A stretch of DNA of 33,855 nucleotides from an uncultured Clostridia bacterium (GTDB lineage: Bacteria > Bacillota > Clostridia > Christensenellales > Aristaeellaceae), in assembly GCA_947624355.1 (NCBI GenBank), contig CANQKI010000015.1:1-33855 (forward strand), in the 5' to 3' direction. The notes under the pieces were generated by a model. The model was not told where the DNA came from. It saw nothing but the letters and a program-made list of their open reading frames with translations, and made no database searches. Made by a program: the position numbers and the translations under genes. This document shows positions 1-7,362 of this stretch, piece after piece (within the stretch, counting starts at the first letter, position 1; each line of letters begins with the position of its first letter).

Positions 1-30
1 ACTTCCAGAAGAAATGTCCCGCTGCGGCCG

Positions 31-59
31 TTGACTTTTTTAATAGGAAGTTATACAAT
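31..59 (+). promoter_or_regulatory. Sigma-A-type promoter of the mnh/mbh-like operon
   Basis: The -35 element TTGACT (31-36) and -10 element TACAAT (54-59) are separated by exactly 17 bases. Transcription would start near 66, about 30 bases before the mnhE start at 97. This places the beginning of the operon inside the window, so no upstream gene need belong to the same transcript. Confidence 0.75.
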
Positions 60-96
60 GATTGCCGTGCGGCGTGGCCGCGCAAGGAGGCATATC

Positions 97-579
97 ATGC
101 TGGTTCTTTTGTTTCTGTTCTGGATGCTGCTGGGCGGGCAATGGACGGGAGAGGCCGCGCTGGTGGGCGCGGTGCTGAGCTGCGCCCTGTACGCGTTCAT
201 GTCCGCGTTTCTGGGCTATTCCCCCAGACGGGAATGGGCGGTGATCAGACGTCTGCCCCGCATCCTTCGCTATACCGGTTTTCTGCTGGCGGAAATCGTG
301 AAATCGGCCTGGGCGGTGCTGAAAATGATCTGGACCCCGGGGCTGGAGCCCGAGCCCCAGCTGATTTCCGTAGCCACCAGGCTGCGCACCCGGGCGGGCA
401 AGGTGCTGCTTGCCGATTCCATCACCCTGACCCCCGGCACCATTACCGTGAACATTCAGGACGACCGGCTGCTGGTGCACTGTCTGGACAAAGATTTTGC
501 GATCGACGAAAGCAATTTCCCCATGGAAGACAAAATCCTCAGGATCGAAGGAGGCAAGGGCGATGCGGGAAGCGTATGA
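97..579 (+). CDS. mnhE: MnhE/MbhA-like subunit of a cation/proton antiporter complex
   Basis: 160-residue membrane protein of the MrpE/MnhE family (MbhA in membrane-bound hydrogenases), an accessory subunit of complex I-related Na+/H+ antiporters in the cytoplasmic membrane. Hydrophobic helices occupy roughly residues 1-35, and a further amphipathic membrane segment follows (about 55-80). The C-terminal half is soluble and carries the family-typical stretch around DSITLTPGTITV. The start at 97 is chosen because AAGGAGG lies at 84-90, six bases upstream; an in-frame start at 31 would fall inside the promoter. The gene is first in a ten-gene operon, and its 3' end overlaps the next gene by 17 bases. 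Confidence 0.88.
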   Translation: MLVLLFLFWMLLGGQWTGEAALVGAVLSCALYAFMSAFLGYSPRREWAVIRRLPRILRYTGFLLAEIVKSAWAVLKMIWTPGLEPEPQLISVATRLRTRAGKVLLADSITLTPGTITVNIQDDRLLVHCLDKDFAIDESNFPMEDKILRIEGGKGDAGSV

Positions 580-874
580 ATTCATCTGCAACGGCGCCCT
601 GGCCGTGCTGGGCGTGCTGCTGATTTTCTGCCTGATCCGCGCCATCCGCGGCCCCCGGATCACCGACCGGGTGATTTCCGTCAACATGATGGGCACGCTG
701 GTGGTGATCGCCATCTGCATTCTGGCCTTCCTGATGGGCGAGGATTACCTGGTGGACGTGGCCATGGTGTACACCATGCTGAGCTTCCTGGCGGTGGTGG
801 TGCTGACAAAGGTGTACATGGGCGTATACCGGGAAAAGCGCCGGCAGGCAAAGGAGGCGGAAAAGCATGGGTGA
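563..874 (+). CDS. mnhF: MnhF/MbhB-like antiporter subunit
   Basis: 103-residue protein with three predicted membrane helices (about residues 10-28, 38-58 and 63-85) and a basic C-terminal tail, matching the small MrpF/MnhF subunit. The family signature around GPRITDRVISVNMMGT after the first helix is present. The start at 563 follows AAGGAGG at 548-554 and overlaps the end of mnhE, suggesting translational coupling. MrpF-type subunits are needed for assembly of the antiporter complex; no catalytic function is known for it alone. Its end overlaps mnhG by eight bases. Confidence 0.88.
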   Translation: MREAYEFICNGALAVLGVLLIFCLIRAIRGPRITDRVISVNMMGTLVVIAICILAFLMGEDYLVDVAMVYTMLSFLAVVVLTKVYMGVYREKRRQAKEAEKHG

Positions 875-1220
875 ATTCCTGCGGTTTTTCCTGGCCGCCG
901 TGCTGACGCTTGGCGGGCTGGCGGTGCTGATTTCGGGGGTGTTCGGGGTATTCCGCTTCCGGTACGCCCTGAACCGCATCCATGCCGCCGCCCTGAACGA
1001 CACAGTGGGCATCGCCCTGACGCTGCTGGGGGTGATTGTGGCCGAAGGCCTTTCCCCCATCGGGATCCGGCTGGCGCTGGTGGCGGTATTCCTGTGGGCC
1101 ACCAGCCCCGTGGCCTCGCATCTGCTGGGGCGGCTTGAAATCACGGCCAACGACGAACTGTCCGAAAACATGAACGTAACGGACGAAAAAGCCGTGCTCC
1201 GGGAAAAGGAGGGGAAATAA
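867..1220 (+). CDS. mnhG: MnhG/MbhC-like antiporter subunit
   Basis: 117-residue protein of the MrpG/MnhG family with three membrane helices (about residues 5-28, 42-62 and 67-90) and the conserved segment FGVFRFRYALNRIHAAALND between helices one and two. An AAGGAGG site at 851-857 lies inside the end of mnhF and sets the ATG at 867. The C-terminal 30 residues are soluble and charged. E-F-G is the order of the first three genes in Mbh/Mbs operons of archaea, where they form the sodium-translocating part of the complex. By family knowledge it is a structural membrane subunit. Confidence 0.88.
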   Translation: MGEFLRFFLAAVLTLGGLAVLISGVFGVFRFRYALNRIHAAALNDTVGIALTLLGVIVAEGLSPIGIRLALVAVFLWATSPVASHLLGRLEITANDELSENMNVTDEKAVLREKEGK

Positions 1221-1505
1221 ATGCAGGCGCTGCACCTGATTCTGCTGCTTTTCGTGCTGCTGTGCGCGGTGGCCGTGGCAATGACGAAGGACCTGCTCAC
1301 CTCCATCATCATTTTCATGGGCCAAAGCCTGGCCATGAGCGTGATCTGGATCATGCTTCAGTCCCCCGACCTGGCCATTACCGAGGCCGCCGTGGGCGCG
1401 GGCGTCACCAGCCTGCTTTTGTTTGTGACGCTGAAAAAAATTCACGCCATCGACGTGAAAAAGAAAGAAGGCGAAGGCCATGGCCCGGATGCGGAAGGAC
1501 TATGA
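1221..1505 (+). CDS. MbhD-like subunit (DUF4040; detached C-terminal part of MrpA)
   Basis: 94-residue protein with three hydrophobic helices (about residues 3-20, 25-46 and 54-72) and a charged tail. The motif SPDLAITEAAVGAG is typical of the DUF4040/MbhD domain, which in Mrp antiporters forms part of the long MrpA subunit and in Mbh complexes is a separate protein, as here. Its glutamate-containing helix is thought to lie in the cation path (family knowledge). The ATG at 1221 follows immediately after the mnhG stop, with AAGGAGG inside the mnhG end. Its own end overlaps the next gene by 26 bases. Confidence 0.82.
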   Translation: MQALHLILLLFVLLCAVAVAMTKDLLTSIIIFMGQSLAMSVIWIMLQSPDLAITEAAVGAGVTSLLLFVTLKKIHAIDVKKKEGEGHGPDAEGL

Positions 1506-2502
1506 AACCAGCTGGTGGCCCCGCCTCCGCCGGTGGATCGACGCGGGCGCGTCCCCCCTGGACGACGCGCTGGAGAAAGCCCTGGACGAAACCCGGGAAG
1601 GGCACCAGGTGCTTTCCCAGGAGGAAGCGGCCGAGCGGGAGGAGCGCGCCGAGGCCCGGCAGCGGCTGGACCGCGCCCGGGAAGCGCGGATGTACGCCCG
1701 TTTCCGGGAATGGCGGCAGCAAAAGGGCCGCCGGTGGGCGAATATGCTGTACCGCCTGCTGGCCGTGACCGTGTGCCTGGCCATTATCTGGGTGCTGCTG
1801 GAAACGGCGGCCTACCTGCCGCCCTTCGGCCATGCCGACAACCCGGCCCACAACGAGGTGTCACGCCGGTACATTGAGGACGGCATGACGGAAACGGGCG
1901 CGGTGAACATCGTGGCGGGCATGATCCTGGATTACCGCGCCTTCGACACCCTGGGCGAAAGCAACGTGCTCTTTATCGCGGCCTGCGCGGTGATTATCCT
2001 GCTCCGGCTGCCCGACGCCCGGGACGGGAGCGGCCACACGGCGGCGCTGCTGGAAGCCGAGGCGGATGACCGGATGTACGAACCCAAGAACGACGCGATT
2101 TTGCAGGCCACGGCCCGGTTGCTGACGCCCTTTATCCTGATGTTCGGGCTGTACGTCATGTTTTACGGCCATATTTCCCCGGGCGGCGGCTTTTCGGGGG
2201 GCGCGATTATGGGGGCCGGCCTGATTCTGTACCTGAACGCCTTCGGGTTCAAGAAGGCCGAGCGGTTTTTTACCTACACCACCTTCCGGGTGATTTCGGT
2301 GGCTGCCCTGTCCTTTTACGCGGGGTCGAAGGCCTATTCCTTCTTTACAGGAGCCAACGGCCTGCACTCCTTCATCACCCCCGGCACCCCGGGCCGCATT
2401 TTTTCCGCCGGGCTGATTCCCTATCTCAATATCGCGGTGGGCTTCGTGGTGTGCTGCACCATGTACGCCTTTTACACCCTGTTCAGGAAGGGGGATCTGT
2501 GA
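1480..2502 (+). CDS. mnhB: MbhE-MnhB fusion subunit with charged N-terminal extension
   Basis: 340-residue protein in three parts. Residues 1-85 are soluble and very rich in Glu and Arg, probably a cytoplasmic helix or coiled coil. Residues about 86-180 hold two membrane helices and the segment NIVAGMILDYRAFDTLGE, typical of MbhE. Residues about 205-340 are a MrpB/MnhB domain with four helices and the hallmark GHISPGGGFSGGAI. In archaeal Mbh operons these are two genes (mbhE, mbhF); here they are one reading frame. The start at 1480 is preceded by GAAGGCGAAGG; an ATG at 1489 is an alternative. I know no parallel for the charged N-terminus, and its role is unknown. The stop overlaps the next ATG by one base. 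Confidence 0.85.
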   Translation: MARMRKDYETSWWPRLRRWIDAGASPLDDALEKALDETREGHQVLSQEEAAEREERAEARQRLDRAREARMYARFREWRQQKGRRWANMLYRLLAVTVCLAIIWVLLETAAYLPPFGHADNPAHNEVSRRYIEDGMTETGAVNIVAGMILDYRAFDTLGESNVLFIAACAVIILLRLPDARDGSGHTAALLEAEADDRMYEPKNDAILQATARLLTPFILMFGLYVMFYGHISPGGGFSGGAIMGAGLILYLNAFGFKKAERFFTYTTFRVISVAALSFYAGSKAYSFFTGANGLHSFITPGTPGRIFSAGLIPYLNIAVGFVVCCTMYAFYTLFRKGDL

Positions 2503-2873
2503 TGAACGGCCTGGTCAATTATGAGGAAATGGCGGCCATGATCCTGTTTGGCATCGGGTTCACCACCTTGCTGCTCAACCCCAACCTGGTCAAGAAAATC
2601 ATCGGCTTTTCCATGATGGACAGCGCCGTTTACCTGTTCCTGGCCGCCAAGGGGTACATCACCGGCCGGGTGGCCCCCATTGTGGTGGACAGCATTCAGG
2701 AAATGGAGCATTACATCAACCCCATTCCCGCCGGGCTGGTGCTGACGGGTATTGTGGTGTCCGTGTCGGTAACGGCGCTGATGCTGGCCCTGACCGTGCG
2801 GCTCTACCGCCGCTACCACACCCTGAACATCGATGAAATCACCAGGATGAGCAAAAAGGAGGCGGAGCATTGA
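2502..2873 (+). CDS. mnhC: MnhC/MbhG-like (NuoK-type) antiporter subunit
   Basis: 123-residue homologue of MrpC/NuoK with three membrane helices (about residues 7-24, 28-48 and 75-101). A family-typical stretch NPIPAGLVLTGIVVSVSVTA leads into the third helix. NuoK-family subunits carry membrane-embedded glutamates that belong to the ion path of complex I. The start overlaps the previous stop (TGATG), and the same arrangement is repeated at its own end with the next gene, so the three genes are probably translationally coupled. Confidence 0.87.
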   Translation: MNGLVNYEEMAAMILFGIGFTTLLLNPNLVKKIIGFSMMDSAVYLFLAAKGYITGRVAPIVVDSIQEMEHYINPIPAGLVLTGIVVSVSVTALMLALTVRLYRRYHTLNIDEITRMSKKEAEH

Positions 2874-4381
2874 TGACCCACCCCCTTTGGCAGTCCATCC
2901 CCTTTTTCTGTATCCTGCTGCCCCTGGGCTCCGCCGCGGTGACGACGGTGCTGCCCGGCCGCATCGCCAAGTGGTGGGCCGCGATTGCCCTGACCGTCGT
3001 CACCGCCCTGTCCACCGTGCTGATGGTGATTTTCGGCGTCACCGGGGCGGAAAGCTATGCCTATTCCATGGGCCATTATCCCGCCCCCTGGGGCAACGAG
3101 ATCCGTGCCGGGCAATTGGAAGCCATTGCCGCCCACTTTTTCAGCCTGATCATGCTTCTGTCCCTGCTGGGGGGCATGCGGAAAATCGATGAGCATGTGA
3201 CAAAGAGCAAGCACGGGCTGTATTACGCCGTGCTGCTGCTGCTGACCGCCGCCCTCATGGCCCAGATTTACACCAACGATATTTTCACGGCCTACGTGTT
3301 CCTGGAAATCATGACCATTTCGGGCTGCGCCCTGATTTCGGCAAGGAACCGGGGCCTGAACATCGTGGCCGCCACCCGGTATATGATTATGAACCTGCTG
3401 GGCTCGGGCCTGTTTCTGCTGGGCATTATCCTGCTTTATGACCTGACGGGCCACCTGCTCATGCCCAACATCCAGGAGGCCGTCCGCGCCCTCCACGCGT
3501 CGGGGGAATATGCCCTGCCCCTCAACGTGGTGGTGGCGCTGATTTCCGTGGGGCTGTGCGTCAAATCGGCCCTGTTTCCCTTCCACACCTGGGTGCCGGA
3601 CGCTTACGGCTATTCCACCCCCACTTCCTCCGCCGTGCTGTCCTCCCTGGTGAGCAAGGGCTACATTTTCCTGCTCATCAAAATCATTTACCGGGTCATC
3701 GGCATGGACGTCATGGCGGACACGCATATTTTCAACGTATTGTTCGTGTTCGCCCTGGTGGGCATGGTGATGGGCTCCCTTTCGGCCATCCGGCAGAGCG
3801 ATATCCGCCGGATGATCGCCTTTTCCTCTGTGGCGCAGATCGGCTATATTTACGCGGGCATCGGCCTGGGAACGGACGCCGGGATGATGGCCGCCGTGTT
3901 CCACATGCTGTCCCACGCGGTGTGCAAGTCCATGCTGTTTCTGGCGGCGGGCGGCCTGGCGGACGCTTCGGGCAATTCCAAGCAGTTCCGGGACCTGCGG
4001 GGCTCCGGCTTCCGCAGCCCCATTGCCGGGGTCGCCTTCACGGTGGGGGCCCTCTCCATGGTGGGCTTTCCCTTCCTGGGCGGCTTTTCCAGCAAGGTGA
4101 ACCTGGCCATGGCCGCGGCCGGGCACGGGGGCATGCGGGCCCTGCTGGTGCTGGTTTTCCTGGCGGTGTCCACCGCCCTCAACACCCTGTATTTCCTGCG
4201 CACCGTAATCACGCTGTACCGCAAGCCCGCGGAGGGCGCCCAATATTCCCCGGAGCGGGGCCGGCGCGGCTTTTGCTTCAACGGGGCGCTGGTGCTGTTT
4301 ATCTGCGTCAACATCGGCCTGGGGCTGTTCGCCCCCTCTATTGCCGACGCCATTCTGACGGGCCTTGCCCAATTTGCATAG
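2873..4381 (+). CDS. mnhD: MnhD/MbhH-like proton antiporter subunit (first of four)
   Basis: 502-residue polytopic protein of the complex I antiporter family (NuoM/NuoN/MrpD), about 14 helices. The residues that define the proton channel are visible: Glu145 in the fifth-helix motif FLEIMTISG, Lys231 in LCVKSALFPFHTWVPDAY, and Lys262 in SLVSKGY. MrpD-type subunits move protons across the cytoplasmic membrane. ATG 2873 overlaps the previous stop (TGATG); a TTG one codon earlier is possible but less likely. It directly follows mnhC, the position MrpD/MbhH holds in known operons, so it is the best candidate for the true orthologue among the four antiporter subunits here. Confidence 0.88.
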   Translation: MTHPLWQSIPFFCILLPLGSAAVTTVLPGRIAKWWAAIALTVVTALSTVLMVIFGVTGAESYAYSMGHYPAPWGNEIRAGQLEAIAAHFFSLIMLLSLLGGMRKIDEHVTKSKHGLYYAVLLLLTAALMAQIYTNDIFTAYVFLEIMTISGCALISARNRGLNIVAATRYMIMNLLGSGLFLLGIILLYDLTGHLLMPNIQEAVRALHASGEYALPLNVVVALISVGLCVKSALFPFHTWVPDAYGYSTPTSSAVLSSLVSKGYIFLLIKIIYRVIGMDVMADTHIFNVLFVFALVGMVMGSLSAIRQSDIRRMIAFSSVAQIGYIYAGIGLGTDAGMMAAVFHMLSHAVCKSMLFLAAGGLADASGNSKQFRDLRGSGFRSPIAGVAFTVGALSMVGFPFLGGFSSKVNLAMAAAGHGGMRALLVLVFLAVSTALNTLYFLRTVITLYRKPAEGAQYSPERGRRGFCFNGALVLFICVNIGLGLFAPSIADAILTGLAQFA

Positions 4382-4397
4382 GAGGAAGGTTTCTGCC

Positions 4398-5873
4398 ATG
4401 TCCAGCTTTGCGCTGCTTTTGCCCGTGCTGTTTCCCGTGCTGATGGGGCTGCTGATTCTGCTGTTCCCCGATTTTGATTTGCCGCGTCCCCGCCGCTTTG
4501 TGGTCACGATGGCGCTGCTGGTCAACTGGGTGGCGCTGGCGCCCTGCCTGCTGATGGGGGAGGAAACCCAGCCCCTTTTCCTTTTGACCAGCGATCTGCC
4601 CCTCTTTCTCAAAGCCGACGGCACGGCCAAGGTGTTCGCCTGCGTGATGGCCTTCGTGTGGGCCATGGCGGGCATTTATTCCTTTGAATACATGGCCCAC
4701 GAGGGGCACGAGCGGCGGTATTACGGCCTGTATATGATCACCCTGGGGGCGCTGATGGGCCTGTGCTTTTCGGGCAGCATCGTCACCTTCTATATGTTCT
4801 ACGAGCTCATGACCCTGCTCACCATGCCCATGGTGATGCACTCGGGCAAAAAAGACGCCGTGGCCGCCGGCCTCAAGTACCTGATCTATTCCATTCTGGG
4901 CGCATCCCTGGCGCTGCTTTCGGTGTTCCTGCTGAGCCCGTACGGCAACGGCTTTTCCTTTGCGCCGGGGGGCGTACTGGACAGCGCGAAAGTATCGGGC
5001 CACGAGGGCGCGGTGCTGACGGCGGCGTTCCTGATGCTGCTTGGCTTTTCCTGCAAGGGCGGCCTCTTTCCCCTCCACGGCTGGCTGCCCACGGCGCACC
5101 CCGCCGCCCCTGCCCCGGCCAGCGCGGTTTTGTCCGGCGTGATTACCAAAGCCGGCGTGCTGGGCGTGCTCCGGACGCTGTACTTTTACGTGGGGGCGGA
5201 TTTTCTGCGGGGCACCTGGGTGCAGACGGCGTTCATGGCCCTGACGCTCTTTACGGTGTTCATGGGCTCGCTGCTGGCGTTTAAGGAAGGGCTGCTGAAA
5301 AAGCGGCTGGCCTGGTCCTCGGTAAGCCAGGTGAGCTATGTGCTTTTCGGCTTGTCCACGTTGCACCCCCTGGGTTTTGCGGGGGCGCTGCTCCATGTGA
5401 TTGCCCACTCCCTCATCAAGGACACCCTCTTCATGGGGGCCGGGGCCGTGATCCTGAAAACAGGCAAAACGAAGGTGAAGGACCTGGCGGGCATCGGCAA
5501 GCGCATGCCCAAAACCATGGCCTGCTTCACCCTGGCCAGCCTGGGCCTCATCGGCATTCCCCCCTGCCTGGGTTTCGTGAGCAAGTGGTACCTGGCCCAA
5601 GGCTCCATGGCCATGGCCGGCGTGCCGGGGTGCTTCAATCTCCTGGGCCCGACGGTGCTGCTGCTCTCCGCCCTGCTGACGGCGGGGTACCTGATGCCCA
5701 TCATCATCCGGGGCTTTTTCCCGGGGGAGGACGCGCCGGCCCTCAAAAAATGCGAGCCGGGCATGGGCATGGTGATTCCCATGATGATTCTGTCCGTCCT
5801 GATGCTGATCCTGGGCGCGTTCCCGGGCGGGCTGATCGACCTGTTTTCCGCCCTGGCCGGAACGGTCCTGTAA
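4398..5873 (+). CDS. Complex I-type proton antiporter subunit (second of four)
   Basis: 491-residue polytopic membrane protein of the NuoM/MrpD family. The proton-channel residues are complete: Glu136 in FYELMTLLTMP, Lys220 in FSCKGGLFPLHGWLPTAH, and Lys251 in GVITKAGV. The ATG at 4398 has GGAGG at 4381-4385, 12 bases upstream, overlapping the end of the previous gene. Its active-site segment (AHPAAPAPASAVLSG) resembles that of the fourth subunit more than that of the first, suggesting a duplication within this class rather than of its direct neighbour. Expected role: an additional proton- or cation-translocating half-channel in the same complex. Confidence 0.85.
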   Translation: MSSFALLLPVLFPVLMGLLILLFPDFDLPRPRRFVVTMALLVNWVALAPCLLMGEETQPLFLLTSDLPLFLKADGTAKVFACVMAFVWAMAGIYSFEYMAHEGHERRYYGLYMITLGALMGLCFSGSIVTFYMFYELMTLLTMPMVMHSGKKDAVAAGLKYLIYSILGASLALLSVFLLSPYGNGFSFAPGGVLDSAKVSGHEGAVLTAAFLMLLGFSCKGGLFPLHGWLPTAHPAAPAPASAVLSGVITKAGVLGVLRTLYFYVGADFLRGTWVQTAFMALTLFTVFMGSLLAFKEGLLKKRLAWSSVSQVSYVLFGLSTLHPLGFAGALLHVIAHSLIKDTLFMGAGAVILKTGKTKVKDLAGIGKRMPKTMACFTLASLGLIGIPPCLGFVSKWYLAQGSMAMAGVPGCFNLLGPTVLLLSALLTAGYLMPIIIRGFFPGEDAPALKKCEPGMGMVIPMMILSVLMLILGAFPGGLIDLFSALAGTVL

Positions 5874-5885
5874 GGAGGCGGCGCG

Positions 5886-7349
5886 ATGCTCATGTACGTC
5901 ACATTGCTCCTGCCCCTGCTGGCCGGGGCGCTGCTGCCCCTCTTCCGCTTCAAAAGCGGCAGGGCGCGGACCGTTTATGTGGAGGCCGCCGTGCTGGCAA
6001 CCAGCGCGCTGGTCTGGTTCCTGATTCTGCGAAACGGCGGGGAACGCATGTCCCTGTGCCGCCTGGCGGGCAACCAGGAATTGGTGTTCCGCCTGGACGG
6101 CATGGGAAAGGTGTTCGCCGGGCTCATTGCCGTATTGTGGCCCATTGCGTCCCTGTACGCCTTTTCCTATATGGAGCACGAGGAGCGGCCCAACACCTTT
6201 TTCTGCTTCTACACCATGAGCTATGCCGTTTCCCTGGCCGTGGCCATGGCGGGCAGCCTGTTCACGCTGTATATCTTCTTTGAGGGGCTCACGCTGGTGA
6301 CGCTGCCTTTGGTTGTGCACAAGCAGGACGCGAAATCCGTCCGGGCCGGGCGCATGTACCTGAACTTTTCCATTTCGGGGGCGGCCCTGGCCTTTATCGC
6401 CCTCATCTGCGTGATGCATTTCGGCTCCACCACGGATTTCATCCTGGGGGGCGTGCTGGACGCGGAAAAAACCGCGGGGTATGAAACGGCCATGCAGTGG
6501 ATTTTCCTGCTGGCCTTTGTGGGCTTTGGCGTCAAGGCCGCCATCTTCCCCCTGTCCCAGTGGCTGCCCATGGCGTCCGTGGCCCCGACCCCCGTCACCG
6601 CCTTGCTGCACGCCGTGGCCGTGGTGAACACGGGGGCCTTCGCCGTGCTGCGGCTCACCTATTATTCCTTCGGCACGGAGCTGCTTTACGGTTCCGCCGC
6701 CCAGGCCTGCGCCCTGCTTCTTACCTGCGTCACCATTCTGTACGGCTCCATTATGGCCGTGCGGGAGCGGCATTTCAAGCGCCGCCTGGCCTATTCCACC
6801 GTATCCAACCTGTCGTACATGCTGCTGGGGGCCGCGCTGATGACCCCGGCGGGCATGACGGGCAGCCTGAGCCACCTGGTCATGCACGGCATCATCAAGA
6901 TCACGCTGTTCTTCTGCGCCGGAGCGTTCCTGGTGCAGACCGGGGCGGAATACGTGCCCGACGTGCGGGGATACGCCCGGATCATGCCCGGCACCTGCGC
7001 CGCCTTCCTGGTGGGCGCGGCAGCCCTGACGGGGATTCCGCCCCTGTGCGGGTTCGTGAGCAAGTGGAACCTGCTCACCGCCTCCGCCGGGGAGCCCCTG
7101 GGCCCCGTCGCCATGGGCACGCTGATCGTGTCCGCCGTGCTGACGGCCGTTTACCTGTTTTCCTCCGCCATGCCCATGTATTTCCGCCCCCTGAATGCCG
7201 ACCAGGCGGCCCTTTCCGGGCAGAAACGGGACCCGGACTGGCGGATGCTGGTGCCCTTCCTGCTGCTGTGTCTTCTCATGCTGGGCCTCGGCCTGTTCTC
7301 CGGGCCCCTGACCGATTATTTCCGCCAGGTTTCGGCGGGCCTTGTGTAA
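5886..7349 (+). CDS. Complex I-type antiporter subunit with altered lysine (third of four)
   Basis: 487-residue polytopic member of the same family, preceded by AAGGAGG just after the previous stop. Glu133 (FFEGLTLVTLP) and Lys217 (GVKAAIFPLSQWLP) are conserved. At the position where the other three have a second lysine followed by glycine, this one has Asn248 (AVVNTGAF), with His242 six residues earlier (LLHAVAV). NuoL/MrpA-class subunits also lack the lysine and carry this histidine (family knowledge), so this subunit may be NuoL/MrpA-like in its core, although it lacks the long C-terminal extension. It overlaps no neighbour: the next ATG is 13 bases after its stop. Confidence 0.83.
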   Translation: MLMYVTLLLPLLAGALLPLFRFKSGRARTVYVEAAVLATSALVWFLILRNGGERMSLCRLAGNQELVFRLDGMGKVFAGLIAVLWPIASLYAFSYMEHEERPNTFFCFYTMSYAVSLAVAMAGSLFTLYIFFEGLTLVTLPLVVHKQDAKSVRAGRMYLNFSISGAALAFIALICVMHFGSTTDFILGGVLDAEKTAGYETAMQWIFLLAFVGFGVKAAIFPLSQWLPMASVAPTPVTALLHAVAVVNTGAFAVLRLTYYSFGTELLYGSAAQACALLLTCVTILYGSIMAVRERHFKRRLAYSTVSNLSYMLLGAALMTPAGMTGSLSHLVMHGIIKITLFFCAGAFLVQTGAEYVPDVRGYARIMPGTCAAFLVGAAALTGIPPLCGFVSKWNLLTASAGEPLGPVAMGTLIVSAVLTAVYLFSSAMPMYFRPLNADQAALSGQKRDPDWRMLVPFLLLCLLMLGLGLFSGPLTDYFRQVSAGLV

Positions 7350-7362
7350 GGAGGGAGGCGCG

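Noticed and set aside
31-96. Longer mnhE from the start codon at 31
   Set aside because: It would begin at the -35 element; the ATG at 97 has a perfect ribosome site.
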